This document shows positions 1-9,381 of a stretch of DNA of 64,000 nucleotides, in pieces (the stretch's first letter is position 1; the number at the start of each line of letters is the position of its first letter). The position numbers were made by a program, and so were the translations under genes. The notes beneath the pieces were generated by a model, which saw only the letters and a program-made list of their open reading frames with translations, did not search any database and had not been told where the DNA came from. This DNA is from Bradyrhizobium japonicum USDA 6. GTDB taxonomy: Bacteria; Pseudomonadota; Alphaproteobacteria; Rhizobiales; Xanthobacteraceae. The stretch is taken from contig NC_017249.1 in assembly GCF_000284375.1 (NCBI RefSeq), positions 4,008,001-4,072,000 of the forward strand, written 5' to 3'.

Positions 1-2835
1 CGCGGAGGCCACGTTCTCGCCGGTGGGCGCGTCCGACCGCGTGTTCGTATCGTCGGGCTGAACGAACTGGGTGTGCCTGACGAGGGCAATCCGGTCGCAA
101 TCGGCATCGAGCCTGCACCCGCTCGCCTTCGCAGCTTGCCCGGGCCCGTCTCCGTCGATCAGGACGGTTCGCTCATGGACGATTTCGCCCGATGAGAGGC
201 TGGTCACCGTCGTCGGGCTAATGGTCGCGTCCTTGTCCGCGCCCGGTTCGAGATTGGTCGGCTCGGCTGCCGTCGCATGACTCGACGTTTCCAGCGCGAG
301 CATGAAATCCGACGTCTGGACGGTGGAGAAGCCATCGAGATGGACTTCCACCAGACTGGAATCGCCGATGCTCAGGCTTTGATCCGTCGGATTGACGTAA
401 ACGATGGTCTGGTTCGCCGAGCTGTCGTAGAGCCAGGCGATCGTATGTGCGGGCACCGTCGTGCTGGAGGGGTCGAGTGCCAGAACGGAGAGGGTGAGCG
501 CGCCGAGTGCCATCAGGTCGCTCCGCTCGGAGTCTGCCTTGAAGCCGGAGATGATATCAGGGCGCGCTGCACTGGAATTCGACGTCGAGGCAAAGACGAA
601 ATGATCGTCTCTGGAGCCGCCAGCAAGAAGGGTCTGTTCGTGTCCGTCGTGAGAGGTGTCGCCACCGCCGCTTGCGCCGATCTTGCCGTGATCCGGACTT
701 TCGGCGGAGACACGGATGCCACCCGTGTTCGCGTCATGGGTGCTCGCAGCCACCGTCGGACCGGCGGTAAAAGCTCGCGCAACCGCATTGTCTTCGGGGG
801 GCGCGGCGGTGTGGGGCGGATCGGCGGCATCGAGAGCCGCCGCGTGGCCGAAATGGTCGCGATCGTCGGCGCCGTGGATTGTGATAGCTATGGTCTGTTC
901 CGTCCCATCGATGGTCGTGACCGCAAAGGTGTCGGTCAAAGTCTCGCAGGAAGAAAGCGCCTGCACGGCACAGTTGGTGGTGTCGAGCGTGTAGGTCCAC
1001 ACACCGGCGGCGGTCATCGTGAAAGTGCCGTAGCCGCCCGCGCTCCGTGTCGCACAAGTGATCGGCGTGAATGTGTTCGGCGCGTTGTCGACGTCGGTGT
1101 CGGTCAGTCTGCCGCTCGCCGTCGGCTTGCCATGTTCCCTGCAATCGGGCTCGGTCACCGAGCCGGTGATGCAGCCGTGGATGATGGCCGGATCGTTCGT
1201 GCCGTGGATGGTGACCGTCACCACCTGCGCGGTGCCGTCGATGGTGGTCACGGTGAAGGTATCGGTCAGGGTGTCGCAGGCGTTCAGCGCCTGCACGACG
1301 CAATTGGTGTTATCGAGCGTGTAGGTCCAGACGCCGTCAGCCGTCATCCGGAAGCAGCCGTAACCGTGGTCGCTCGTCCTCGGCTCGGTCACCGGCGTGA
1401 AGCTGTCGGGAGTATTGTCGACATCCGCATCTGCAAGCTTGCCGGTCGCGATCGGAGTCCCGGGCTTCCAACATGCGGCTTCCGTCACGGTGCCGGTCGT
1501 CGCCCCGGAAATGATGGCAGCATCGTTGGCGCCATTGATCGTGATGGTAATCAATTGCGGGGTGCCGCCGATGCTGGTCACCGTGAAGGTGTCGGTCAGC
1601 GTCTTGCCGATGTTGAGAGCCTGCACTGCGCTGTTGGATTGATCGAGCGTGTAGCTCCAGACGCCGTCGGCGGTCATCGTGAAAGTGCCGTAGCCGTGTG
1701 CACTCTTCGTCGGGGAATTGACAGCCGTGAAAGTGTTGGCGGGGTCGTCGACGTCGATATCCGAAAGCTTGCCGGTTGTGACAGAGGGGCCGGATGCGGC
1801 ATTGGCGACTGCGGCATTGGCGACGCCGCCCAATTCGACTGACGTGCCGGTCGTCGTGCCGGAGATGATCGCCGCGTCGTCGGCCCCGTTGATGTTGATC
1901 GTGAAGGCTTGTTGAGTCGAAAGCGACCCGTCGGACACGGTGATCACAAAGCTATCGGTGGTCGGCGTCTTCAGCGCATTGATCGCGCCACTGTCGGGAA
2001 CGAAGGCATAGGCGCCAGTCGAGCTGTTCAGATAAAGCGTGCCATAAGAGCTGGTCTTCGATACATCGTAGATCGCTCCCTGCAACGCAGTCGCGCCCGT
2101 AGCGCCTCCGCTGATGCCGAAAGTCAGCGCGGCGCTGGAGCTGCTGGCGCTGAACGTTCCCGTCGTTGCAGTGAAGACGTCGAACGCGATCGTGTCGAGT
2201 TCAAGCGGGCCTGCCTGCACATTCAAGATCGGTGGCGTCCGCACGGGCGTCACGGGCGTGATGATGTCGGGCACCGTGACGATGATCGGCTGCAACGGTG
2301 GCAGCGCGTTTGGCCCCGCGGGCGCTATGAAATTGATCGGCTCCAGCGGCAGGGATTCGACGAACGGAGGGGTGCCGGACCCGTTCTTGCCAAATCCCTT
2401 AGACAAATTTTCGAGCGCCTCCTGCTGGGCCACCCGCAGCTCCTCCATGCGCGTGGGGCTGTTGTCGAGCTGATTCACGGTAAGCCCTGAGCCGACCTTG
2501 CTCAGCTCGACCGTTTGTCCGGGGTCCTCGACGATGATGTGCCGCGGTATTGGTTCCTTGGTCGTGAGCTCGAACACGCCGTGTGCGAAGTCCTTGTACG
2601 TAATGGTATCGTCGTCCAGGAACGTTGCGTTCGGGTCTGCGGCCCTGACCTCTTTGATCATCGAGAAGAGCAATGCCGTGAGCGACAGCATCCCGAAACG
2701 GCCGGCAGAGGCTCGCTCATGAGATTGAACAGCGGTTACATCAGGAAGATTGCTCTTCGCCGTCTTCACGCGGCGATGCAGGCCGGCAGCGGCTTCGCGC
2801 TCGTCCCCGTGCTCTCCAGTGGACGTGACGGCCAT
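1..2835 (-). CDS. VCBS-repeat / RTX-like secreted surface protein (C-terminus off the left edge)
   Basis: This minus-strand frame is open from an ATG at 2835 to the window edge (945 codons), so the protein is C-terminally incomplete here. The N-terminus (about residues 1-230) is low in homology cues and Pro/Thr-rich. It is followed by one degenerate and three clear VCBS domains of 110 residues with the recurring signature YGTFTM-TADGVW-YTLDN and LTDTFTVT. After these come an RTX-like stretch with FVFA, then an IISGF segment and a VEVHLDGF-type end, which resemble the C-terminal module of type I-secreted proteins. The likely role is a surface adhesin or biofilm protein; this is inferred from the family. 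Two of the repeats carry a cysteine pair. It diverges from the FecR-domain gene at 3240. Long plus-strand frames across it are shadows. Confidence 0.85.
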   Translation of the reverse strand, partial: MAVTSTGEHGDEREAAAGLHRRVKTAKSNLPDVTAVQSHERASAGRFGMLSLTALLFSMIKEVRAADPNATFLDDDTITYKDFAHGVFELTTKEPIPRHIIVEDPGQTVELSKVGSGLTVNQLDNSPTRMEELRVAQQEALENLSKGFGKNGSGTPPFVESLPLEPINFIAPAGPNALPPLQPIIVTVPDIITPVTPVRTPPILNVQAGPLELDTIAFDVFTATTGTFSASSSSAALTFGISGGATGATALQGAIYDVSKTSSYGTLYLNSSTGAYAFVPDSGAINALKTPTTDSFVITVSDGSLSTQQAFTININGADDAAIISGTTTGTSVELGGVANAAVANAASGPSVTTGKLSDIDVDDPANTFTAVNSPTKSAHGYGTFTMTADGVWSYTLDQSNSAVQALNIGKTLTDTFTVTSIGGTPQLITITINGANDAAIISGATTGTVTEAACWKPGTPIATGKLADADVDNTPDSFTPVTEPRTSDHGYGCFRMTADGVWTYTLDNTNCVVQALNACDTLTDTFTVTTIDGTAQVVTVTIHGTNDPAIIHGCITGSVTEPDCREHGKPTASGRLTDTDVDNAPNTFTPITCATRSAGGYGTFTMTAAGVWTYTLDTTNCAVQALSSCETLTDTFAVTTIDGTEQTIAITIHGADDRDHFGHAAALDAADPPHTAAPPEDNAVARAFTAGPTVAASTHDANTGGIRVSAESPDHGKIGASGGGDTSHDGHEQTLLAGGSRDDHFVFASTSNSSAARPDIISGFKADSERSDLMALGALTLSVLALDPSSTTVPAHTIAWLYDSSANQTIVYVNPTDQSLSIGDSSLVEVHLDGFSTVQTSDFMLALETSSHATAAEPTNLEPGADKDATISPTTVTSLSSGEIVHERTVLIDGDGPGQAAKASGCRLDADCDRIALVRHTQFVQPDDTNTRSDAPTGENVASA
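870..1900 (-). repeat. Three tandem 330-bp VCBS-encoding units
   Basis: The same coding segment (a GTAGGTCCA-like anchor on the plus strand) recurs at 991, 1321 and 1651, an exact 330-bp period (110 codons). The copies have diverged in sequence but not in length. A weaker fourth, N-terminal unit lies around 1900-2210. Confidence 0.85.
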
Positions 2836-3239
2836 TTTTCAACCTCGATTGCCGAGCGGTCAGCCTCAGGCGTCGCCCTATGCCACCGCATCTTGGCCGG
2901 CCTGCCGCGTCACGCGGTCGGGAACAATTTTGTGCCGGCAACCTCAGCCATGCCCGCTAAAAGACGTGGTTTCCGAGAATTCCACCGAGCCGATCACGGC
3001 AGAATTGCTGTCGTTTCACCCGACGGCACCGCTTTCAGCGCCAAAAGCTGTTTGAAATTGCCCGGCGCGGATAGTGACTCTTTTGGACACGGCGATCAGC
3101 CATTCGGAGTACCCCGGAATAACCATTTTGGCTGTCGTGGTTTGCTGTGGCTGGTCTGCCATTATCCCCGATGGCTTTCGCCGGCGCTGTCGGAGCCGTT
3201 CGGATGCTCGAGGATCATATCTTCGAAAAGGAGGAAGCC
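2836..3239. other. Intergenic region between divergent VCBS and FecR genes
   Basis: About 400 bp separate the two divergent start codons. The small frames that cross it on both strands lack ribosome sites and protein-like composition. It must hold both promoters, but I could not identify a convincing -35/-10 pair. Confidence 0.5.
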
Positions 3240-3896
3240 ATGGGCACTCGTGCAACGATTGTTCTCATGGCAGGTCTCGTCTTTGCGCTGGCCGCCTCGT
3301 TACCCCGCCCGGTTCAGGCGCAGGACGATTCTCCGCGGCGTGCTGTGCTGGATTCGTCGTCAAAGCCAATCGGGAAAGTTGTGACAGCCGATGGCTCGGT
3401 CATCATCGAGCATGCGGGCGCCGCCATTGTCCAGGCAAACGTCGGGGGCGAACCCATCCAGACGAAGATCGGTGATCTCGTCTATTTGGGCGATTTGGTT
3501 CGAACCGGTGCCGACAGTCGGGTCGGCATCAACTTCGTCGATGGAACTTCGTTCAACTTGTCGAGCAACGCCCGCATGACATTGGACGAATACGTCTACG
3601 AGCCGGGTGGAAAGTCCAATTCGACAGTCTTCAACCTGACCAAGGGTACGTTCGTTTTTGTTGCCGGCCAGGTTGCGAAGACCGGCGACATGAAGATCGA
3701 AACGCCGGTCGCGACGATGGGCATTCGAGGCACCACACCTCACGTCGAAATCTCGGACGACGGAACCACCAAGTTTTCCACTCTGATCGAAGAGGGCAAG
3801 AACAAATATGCGAAGAAGCCCGGCGCTGCGGGGACACGCCAACGCGAGCAAAGGGCCGAGCAAAGGCTCAATCTGAACATCTGCCGCGGCTGCTAG
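3240..3896 (+). CDS. Secreted FecR-domain protein
   Basis: The start is ATG 3240, preceded by a strong AAGGAGG. The longer in-frame extension to 3147 has no ribosome site. The product is 218 residues with a cleavable signal peptide (about 1-27, ending VQAQ) and then a FecR-type domain: residues about 40-170 include VTADGSVIIEH, GDLVYLGDLVRTG, DGTSFNLS and ATMGIRGT. There is no second membrane segment, so it is probably periplasmic or exported rather than a membrane-bound sigma regulator. In other bacteria stand-alone FecR proteins often sit beside large repeat adhesins, which matches the divergent VCBS gene. The C-terminus ends in a short Cys-containing tail. Function beyond the domain call is not known. 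Confidence 0.82.
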   Translation: MGTRATIVLMAGLVFALAASLPRPVQAQDDSPRRAVLDSSSKPIGKVVTADGSVIIEHAGAAIVQANVGGEPIQTKIGDLVYLGDLVRTGADSRVGINFVDGTSFNLSSNARMTLDEYVYEPGGKSNSTVFNLTKGTFVFVAGQVAKTGDMKIETPVATMGIRGTTPHVEISDDGTTKFSTLIEEGKNKYAKKPGAAGTRQREQRAEQRLNLNICRGC

Positions 3897-3950
3897 AGAA
3901 TTGGTCCCAGCCGGTGCAATCGCCAGATCTCAGAAGATCGGGAGCCTGAC

Positions 3951-4814
3951 ATGAAACCAGGATCCTCCGTTGCCGAAGGCGGACTGGCGCTTGTCGTCCT
4001 GATGTTGGTCGGCTTGCCGGTCGTGGCCCAAAGCTCCAAGGTGAAGGACAGCTATCTCAGCAATATCGAACTGTGCAACGGGACGGGTACCACCTCGCTC
4101 GATGCCCGGATCGGTGCCTGCACGACTTTCATACAGGCGCGTCCAGATTCGACGGCAGCTCTGGCAATCGCGTACAACAATCGCGGCAACGCCTACACTG
4201 CAAAGGGCGACTACGACAGCGCCATCAGCGATTTCGATCAGTCGATCGCACTCAATCCGACATACGCAAAGGCCTTCAACAACCGCGGCGTGGCTCACTT
4301 GAGGAGACGCGAATATGAGCTCGCGATCGAAGCCTTTGATAATGCGATCAAGCTCGATCCTGGCTATGGCGCTGCCTTCGTCAACCGCGCCGGAGCCTAC
4401 CTGAAGAAGAACGACCATCAGCGCGCGGCGCATGATTACGACGAGGCAATCCGCCTCCAGCCCGCCTCGCGGGCGGCATGGAGCGGACGATGTTGGACCC
4501 GGGCGGTTCTTGGTGCCTCGCGAGAAGCGCTGGAGGATTGCGACAGAGCGCTTCAATCGGGATCGACCAGCGCTGCAGTGTACGACTCGCGTGGGCTGAT
4601 CCACCTGAAGATGGGTGAGTTCGGTGCGGCGATCGATGACTACAATTCCGCCCTGCGAGCTGCCCCGGAACTGGCGAGCGCGTTGTTTGGCCGCGGGCTT
4701 GCCAAGCTGAAGCAAGGCGATGCGATCGGCGGAAAATCTGACATTTCGACTGCAAAGACAATTCAGAAGAACATCGGTGACGAGTTCGCGCGTTATGGCG
4801 TCGATTACGACTGA
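3951..4814 (+). CDS. Secreted tetratricopeptide-repeat protein
   Basis: This 287-residue protein starts at ATG 3951 behind a GGGAG site. An N-terminal hydrophobic signal (about residues 8-26, VVAQ at the end) is followed by five or six TPR units. Typical features are NNRGNAYTAKGDYDSAISDFD, AFNNRGVAHLRR and YDSRGLIHLKMGEFGAAIDDY. TPR arrays mediate protein-protein contacts, and its partner cannot be read from sequence. It lies 54 bp downstream of the FecR gene on the same strand, so the two may be co-transcribed and serve the surface-protein locus. Confidence 0.82.
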   Translation: MKPGSSVAEGGLALVVLMLVGLPVVAQSSKVKDSYLSNIELCNGTGTTSLDARIGACTTFIQARPDSTAALAIAYNNRGNAYTAKGDYDSAISDFDQSIALNPTYAKAFNNRGVAHLRRREYELAIEAFDNAIKLDPGYGAAFVNRAGAYLKKNDHQRAAHDYDEAIRLQPASRAAWSGRCWTRAVLGASREALEDCDRALQSGSTSAAVYDSRGLIHLKMGEFGAAIDDYNSALRAAPELASALFGRGLAKLKQGDAIGGKSDISTAKTIQKNIGDEFARYGVDYD

Positions 4815-4850
4815 GTTGGCCCGGTGAGGCGGAACGAATCGGAGGTGAAT

Positions 4851-5042
4851 ATGGATGCAAGGTTCGCGCTCATTCAGGCTCACGACGATAGCATTCGCCG
4901 CTATCAGCGGTTGTTGAACACGCCGCTGACGGATCTCGAGCGTGAGTACATCGAGCGCCGAATCTTGGAAAAGCGATTGACCTTGCAGTCAATTCGCGAA
5001 GCGCGAGGCAAGTTGAATGCCTTGCCGGCCAATCGGGTTTGA
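4851..5042 (+). CDS. Small conserved hypothetical protein (63 aa)
   Basis: The start is placed at ATG 4851 because GGAGGT lies eight bases upstream; an earlier in-frame start at 4824 has no such site. The product is charged and mostly helical (DDSIRRYQRLL, DLEREYIERRILEKR), with no signal peptide or membrane segment. It follows the TPR gene by 36 bp and may belong to the same transcript. I do not recognise a named family. Confidence 0.6.
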   Translation: MDARFALIQAHDDSIRRYQRLLNTPLTDLEREYIERRILEKRLTLQSIREARGKLNALPANRV

Positions 5043-5074
5043 TTGGCATTCCTGACGGGTGCGAAGAAGGGGTG

Positions 5075-5090
5075 TTAACACCTCCTTAAC
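5075..5090 (+). promoter_or_regulatory. CtrA-type box 1 upstream of the TPR/envelope gene
   Basis: The sequence has TTAA (5075-5078), seven bases, then TTAAC (5086-5090). This is an exact match to the TTAA-N7-TTAAC consensus of the cell-cycle regulator CtrA. Confidence 0.6.
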
Positions 5091-5180
5091 CACTTGCTCT
5101 CCAGATTTCGAAGCACGAACGCCCGAGCCCGCAAGCAGGCGTCGCGACGCGCTGTGCCGGGTGTATTCGTCATTACAGCA

Positions 5181-5195
5181 TTAACAAGTCCTTAA
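5181..5195 (+). promoter_or_regulatory. CtrA-type box 2 upstream of the TPR/envelope gene
   Basis: TTAA (5181-5184), seven bases, TTAA (5192-5195). It matches the core CtrA spacing but lacks the final C. It lies about 80 bp before the chosen start of the next gene. Confidence 0.5.
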
Positions 5196-5272
5196 TTGGC
5201 AAAACCTACAGTCGACGGCACGGGCCGGCGCCAGTGCCGGCATGGACCGCCGAATTGGAAGAAACGCCGCCA

Positions 5273-8200
5273 ATGGCGCAGAAGGCTGCCGCTGGATTTA
5301 TGTCGCGAGCCCGCGTCTTGGCGCGGGGGCTGTCGCGCCATGTCCGCAAGGCACCCGTGCTGGCGGCCTGCCTGCTCATCGGCCTCGGTGTGCCCGCCCG
5401 CGCCGCCGATGTGGTCCGGGGCGAGGCGGCTTTCTCGGCCAGTGGCGGCTTTGCCCGTCTGGTGATCAAGCTCGGCGAGGACGTTCCCTCCGAGGTGACG
5501 ACGGCCGGCTCCATTCTCATCATTCGCTTCGACCGGGCGGTCGACGTTCCCGTCGATCGCGTTCCGGAAGGTGCGCCCGACTACGTCAATTCTGCCCGCC
5601 GCGATCCCGACGGTAGCGCCATCCGCCTGTCGCTGGCGCGGCGCGTCACCGTCAACACCATGAACGCCGGCGAGCGCACCTTCATCGACCTGTTGCCGGA
5701 GGGCTGGAAGGGGCCGCCGCCAAGCCTGCCGATGGACGTGGTCAAGGAACTGGCCGAGCGCGCGCGTGTCGCCGAACGCGCCTTGCGCGCCCAGCGCGCG
5801 GCAGCCGAGACCAAAAAGCGTCCGCAGATCCGCGTGCGCGCCTCGGTGCAGCCGACTTTCGTGCGCTTCGTGTTCGAAATGCCCGACGGCGTCGGCGTGT
5901 CCTCCGTGCTCAACGAGCAGAAGCTGACGCTCGCGTTCAATGCCGGCCTCAATTTCGATCTGGCGGACGCCGTCGTCGCCGCGCCCCCGAACGTCGCCTC
6001 GATCAAGCAGAAGTCCGACATCGACCAGACCAGTGTCGAGATCGCGCTGATCGGCGATTCGGACGTGCACTCCTTCCGCGACGAGAAGAATTACGTCGTC
6101 GACATCTCCTTCCAGCCCGACAAGGGCAAGACCGCCGCGACGGCTGAGGCGGTGATCGCGCAGGCAAAGCCCGTGGCCCAAAGCCACGGACCGGCTCCGG
6201 AAAAGCCGGCGGCCGAGAAGCCGAAGGAGGCCCATCGCGAGATCGCGCCGCCGACGTCCGAGACAATCGCGCGCGAAGCCAAGATCGAAGCCAAGATCGA
6301 AGCCAAGCCCGAGGTGAAGCCGGAAGCTCCGGCGGCGATGCCGCCGGTCGAAGCACCGAAGCCTGCGCCGGCTCCCGCGGCCGAAGCACCGCATGCCGCG
6401 GAACCGCCCAAGGACGTGTCGAAGCCTGCGGCGCCGGCAGCGGAAGCTGTGGTCGCGCCCGTCAAGCCCGCGGTGTCCGAAGCGCCCAAGGAGGTCGTGA
6501 AGGAGGCTGCGAAAGAGCCGGTCAAGGAAAGCGTGAAGGCCGCACCTGCCGAGGCGCCGGCCGCGCCGCAGCCCACCGTGGCCAGCGTCGATGTCCGCCG
6601 CGACAGCGATGGCTTGCGCGTGATCTTCCCGCTTCAGGTGGCAACGCCTGCGGCGGCGTTCCGCCGCGGCGATACGGTGTGGCTGGTGTTCGATACGCCG
6701 AAGCCGATCGACGTCGAGGCGATCCGCGGCCGGGGCGGCGCGATGATCGGCGAGGTCAGCCGCATGCCGCTCGACAAGGGGCAGGCGGTCCGCATCCGTC
6801 TCACCCGGCCGCTGGTCTACTCGCTGACGAGCGAGGAGGTCGGCAAGGAGACCAATTGGCTCCTGACGCTCGCCGACAAGATCCAGGCGACGCCGCTGCC
6901 GCTGATGATGTCGCGCAACATCACCGACCCCGCGCTCGCCAATATCGCGATCCCCTTCGCCAATCCGGGCCTGCTGCACAAGCTGACCGATCCCGACGCC
7001 GGCGACACGCTCTATGTCGTCACCGGGCAGCGGCCGGTGCGCGGCTTCATCAAGCGGCAGGATCTCGTCGATCTCTCACTGCTGGAATCCGCGCACGGCA
7101 TCGCGATCCGGCCGAACTCCGACGAGGTCGGCGTCGAGGTTGGAGCCGACAAGGTCATTCTCGGCAAGAAGGGCGGACTGACGCTGTCGCCGGTCGATAT
7201 CTCCGCCGAGCGGGCACCGACCGCGGTGCGGCCGGTCTTCAGTCCGGAAGGCTGGCGCAAGGGCCAGTCGGAGGATTTCTGGACGCGCCAGGGCAGTCTG
7301 ATCACGGCGATCGCGGCCGTCGAGCCGGCGCAGCGCTCGCTACCGCGGCTCGATCTCGCGCAGTTCTACATGTCGCGCGCCATGTACCACGAGGCCAAGT
7401 CGGTGACCGACCTGATGCTGGCCGATCCCCTCAACAAGGAGGAGAGCGGCGCGCTGATCATGCATGCGATCGCGAACATCCTGATCGGCCGGCCAGCGCA
7501 GGGCTTGAAGGACCTCGCCAATCCCGTGATCGGTAACAGCCACGATTCCCAGCTCTGGAAGGCGCTCGCCTATGCGCGCCAGGGCAAGTGGGCGGATGCG
7601 CGCGAGAAGTTCAAGAACGTCGAATTCGCCATCGCCTCGCTGCCGATCGACATCCAGCGCATCGTGACGATGGAGGCGATGCGCGCCTCGCTCGAGGTGA
7701 AGGATTATGCCGGCGCCTCCAAGCGCCGCAGCGAGATCGAGGTGGTCGGCATATCGCCCGAGGCGGCGCCCGGCTTCGCCGTGCTGCGCGGCCGGCTCGC
7801 CGAGGCCCTCGGCCACGACAAGGACGCGCTCGACGACTACAAATTCGCGGTCGCCTCGAATGATCGTCAGGCGGCGGCCGAGGCCAAGCAGCTCGAAGTG
7901 GCGCTGCGGCAGAAGCGCGACGAGATCAGCAAGGAAGACGCGCTGCGTGAGCTCGAGACGCTGTCGATGACCTGGCGGGGCGACTCGATCGAGGTCAAGA
8001 CGCTCCAGATGCTGTCGCAGATATATGCCGAGAACGGGCGCTACCGGGACGCGCTCAGGGCGGCGCGCACCGCGACAAGGCTCCAGCCGAACGCCGAGGC
8101 CTCGCGTCAGGCGCAGGACCTCGCCTCCGACCTGTTCACGCAGATCTTCCTGGGGCCCAAGGGTGACGAGCTGCCGCCGGTCGAGGCGCTCGGGATGTTC

Positions 8201-9019
8201 TACGAGTTCCGCGAGCTGACGCCGATCGGCCGCCGCGGCGACGAGCTGATCCGCCGGCTCGCCGACCGTCTCGCCTCGATCGACCTGCTCGACCAGGCCG
8301 CCGAGCTGTTGCAGTACCAGGTCGACCATCGCCTCGAAGGCGCAGCCCGCGCCCAGGTCGCCGCGCGCCTGTCCATGATCTACCTCGCCAACCGCAAGCC
8401 CGACATGGCGATCTCGGCGCTGCGCGCGAGCCGAATCAGCGATCTCTCCGGCGAGCTGCGGCAGCAGCGGCTGCTGCTGGAGGCGCGCGCGCAAAGCGAC
8501 GTCGGCCGCCACGATCTCGCGCTCGACATCGTCTCCAACGTTTCCGGGCGCGAGGTGCTCCGCCTGCGCTCCGACATCTTCTGGGCGGCACGGCGCTGGC
8601 GCGAATCCGCCGAGCAGATCGAGCTCTATTACGGCGACCGCTTCCGCGACTTCAAGCCGCTCAACGCGGTGGAGAAGAGCGACATCATCCGCGCCGCCGT
8701 CGGCTATGCGCTTGCCGACGATTCGATCGGCCTGTCGCGCTTCCGCGAGAAATATGCGCCGCTGATGAGCGAGAGTGCGGACCGGGTCGCCTTCGACATC
8801 GCGAGCAAGCCGGCAGCGTCCTCCAGCGCCGAATTCGCCGAGATCGCCAAGCTCGCCGCCAGCGTCGACACGCTCGACGGCTTCCTGCGCGAGATGAAGC
8901 AGCGCTTCCCCGATGCCACCGCCCGCGCGCCGGCCTCGCCGCAAGCCAAGGACGAGGCCGACCACACCGGCTCGCTGCCCACGATCCCCGTCGTGCGGCA
9001 GATCAAGATGACGCGGTAG
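5273..9019 (+). CDS. Large envelope TPR protein with Pro/Ala/Lys-rich linker, next to flagellar genes
   Basis: The frame is open from a GTG at 5234. ATG 5273 is preferred because GAAGAA lies about ten bases upstream; it gives 1248 residues. A signal or anchor segment (APVLAACLLIGLG, about residues 25-45) is followed by beta-rich segments that resemble AMIN-like modules (FARLVIKLGEDVP, RFVFEMPDGVG, RVIFPLQVATP). Between the second and third is a low-complexity Pro/Ala/Lys/Glu linker (about residues 300-440). The C-terminal half is helical and TPR-like (QFYMSRAMYHEAKSVTDLML). It is probably a periplasmic or peptidoglycan-associated factor. The two CtrA boxes upstream and the flagellar neighbours suggest a motility or cell-cycle role, which is inference. 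I know of no named gene to attach. Confidence 0.78.
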   Translation: MAQKAAAGFMSRARVLARGLSRHVRKAPVLAACLLIGLGVPARAADVVRGEAAFSASGGFARLVIKLGEDVPSEVTTAGSILIIRFDRAVDVPVDRVPEGAPDYVNSARRDPDGSAIRLSLARRVTVNTMNAGERTFIDLLPEGWKGPPPSLPMDVVKELAERARVAERALRAQRAAAETKKRPQIRVRASVQPTFVRFVFEMPDGVGVSSVLNEQKLTLAFNAGLNFDLADAVVAAPPNVASIKQKSDIDQTSVEIALIGDSDVHSFRDEKNYVVDISFQPDKGKTAATAEAVIAQAKPVAQSHGPAPEKPAAEKPKEAHREIAPPTSETIAREAKIEAKIEAKPEVKPEAPAAMPPVEAPKPAPAPAAEAPHAAEPPKDVSKPAAPAAEAVVAPVKPAVSEAPKEVVKEAAKEPVKESVKAAPAEAPAAPQPTVASVDVRRDSDGLRVIFPLQVATPAAAFRRGDTVWLVFDTPKPIDVEAIRGRGGAMIGEVSRMPLDKGQAVRIRLTRPLVYSLTSEEVGKETNWLLTLADKIQATPLPLMMSRNITDPALANIAIPFANPGLLHKLTDPDAGDTLYVVTGQRPVRGFIKRQDLVDLSLLESAHGIAIRPNSDEVGVEVGADKVILGKKGGLTLSPVDISAERAPTAVRPVFSPEGWRKGQSEDFWTRQGSLITAIAAVEPAQRSLPRLDLAQFYMSRAMYHEAKSVTDLMLADPLNKEESGALIMHAIANILIGRPAQGLKDLANPVIGNSHDSQLWKALAYARQGKWADAREKFKNVEFAIASLPIDIQRIVTMEAMRASLEVKDYAGASKRRSEIEVVGISPEAAPGFAVLRGRLAEALGHDKDALDDYKFAVASNDRQAAAEAKQLEVALRQKRDEISKEDALRELETLSMTWRGDSIEVKTLQMLSQIYAENGRYRDALRAARTATRLQPNAEASRQAQDLASDLFTQIFLGPKGDELPPVEALGMFYEFRELTPIGRRGDELIRRLADRLASIDLLDQAAELLQYQVDHRLEGAARAQVAARLSMIYLANRKPDMAISALRASRISDLSGELRQQRLLLEARAQSDVGRHDLALDIVSNVSGREVLRLRSDIFWAARRWRESAEQIELYYGDRFRDFKPLNAVEKSDIIRAAVGYALADDSIGLSRFREKYAPLMSESADRVAFDIASKPAASSSAEFAEIAKLAASVDTLDGFLREMKQRFPDATARAPASPQAKDEADHTGSLPTIPVVRQIKMTR

Positions 9020-9100
9020 GAACCCTGCTACCACGTGGCCTCTCGACAGGTGCCCGTTGAAGCGGCAACCTGCGCGTCTTTATGCCGGGAGAGCGTCGAT

Positions 9101-9337
9101 ATGAGCAAGCCTGCCAAGACCGAAGCCGAACTCATCGCCATGGCGCGGGCCGAATTGAAGGTCCATGCCGATGGTCCGGATGACCTCGTCATCTCGATCG
9201 TCCGCGACGGCGACGGCTGGGAATTCCGCGCCGATGCAGACCAGGCCGCGACGGATAAGCCGGGCTTCCCCGAAAGCGTCGCCATGCTGGTGCAGATCGG
9301 CGATCACCTCAGCAGGCAGTATGACGTGAAGGGGTAG
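9101..9337 (+). CDS. Small conserved hypothetical protein (78 aa)
   Basis: The start is taken at ATG 9101, where MSKPAKTEAELIAMARAEL begins; the frame opens upstream at 9035 but that part looks non-coding. The protein is soluble and acidic, with a short helix followed by beta-like segments (DDLVISIVRDGDGWEFRAD). It lies 81 bp after the TPR gene on the same strand. I do not recognise a characterised family. Confidence 0.6.
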   Translation: MSKPAKTEAELIAMARAELKVHADGPDDLVISIVRDGDGWEFRADADQAATDKPGFPESVAMLVQIGDHLSRQYDVKG

Positions 9338-9381
9338 GGGCGCGCTGTCGACGCCGTCTCGCTGTATGCCACGTTCTCGGT

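Noticed and set aside
277..2490. Long plus-strand reading frames (521 aa and 193 aa)
   Set aside because: They are shadows of the minus-strand VCBS gene. The minus frame shows tandem VCBS motifs, while the plus frames are Arg/Gly/Val-rich and meaningless.
5192..9034. Minus-strand frames of 595 and 564 aa opposite the large TPR gene
   Set aside because: They are Arg/Leu/Asp-rich antisense artefacts of high-GC coding DNA; the plus frame has domain structure and a signal peptide.
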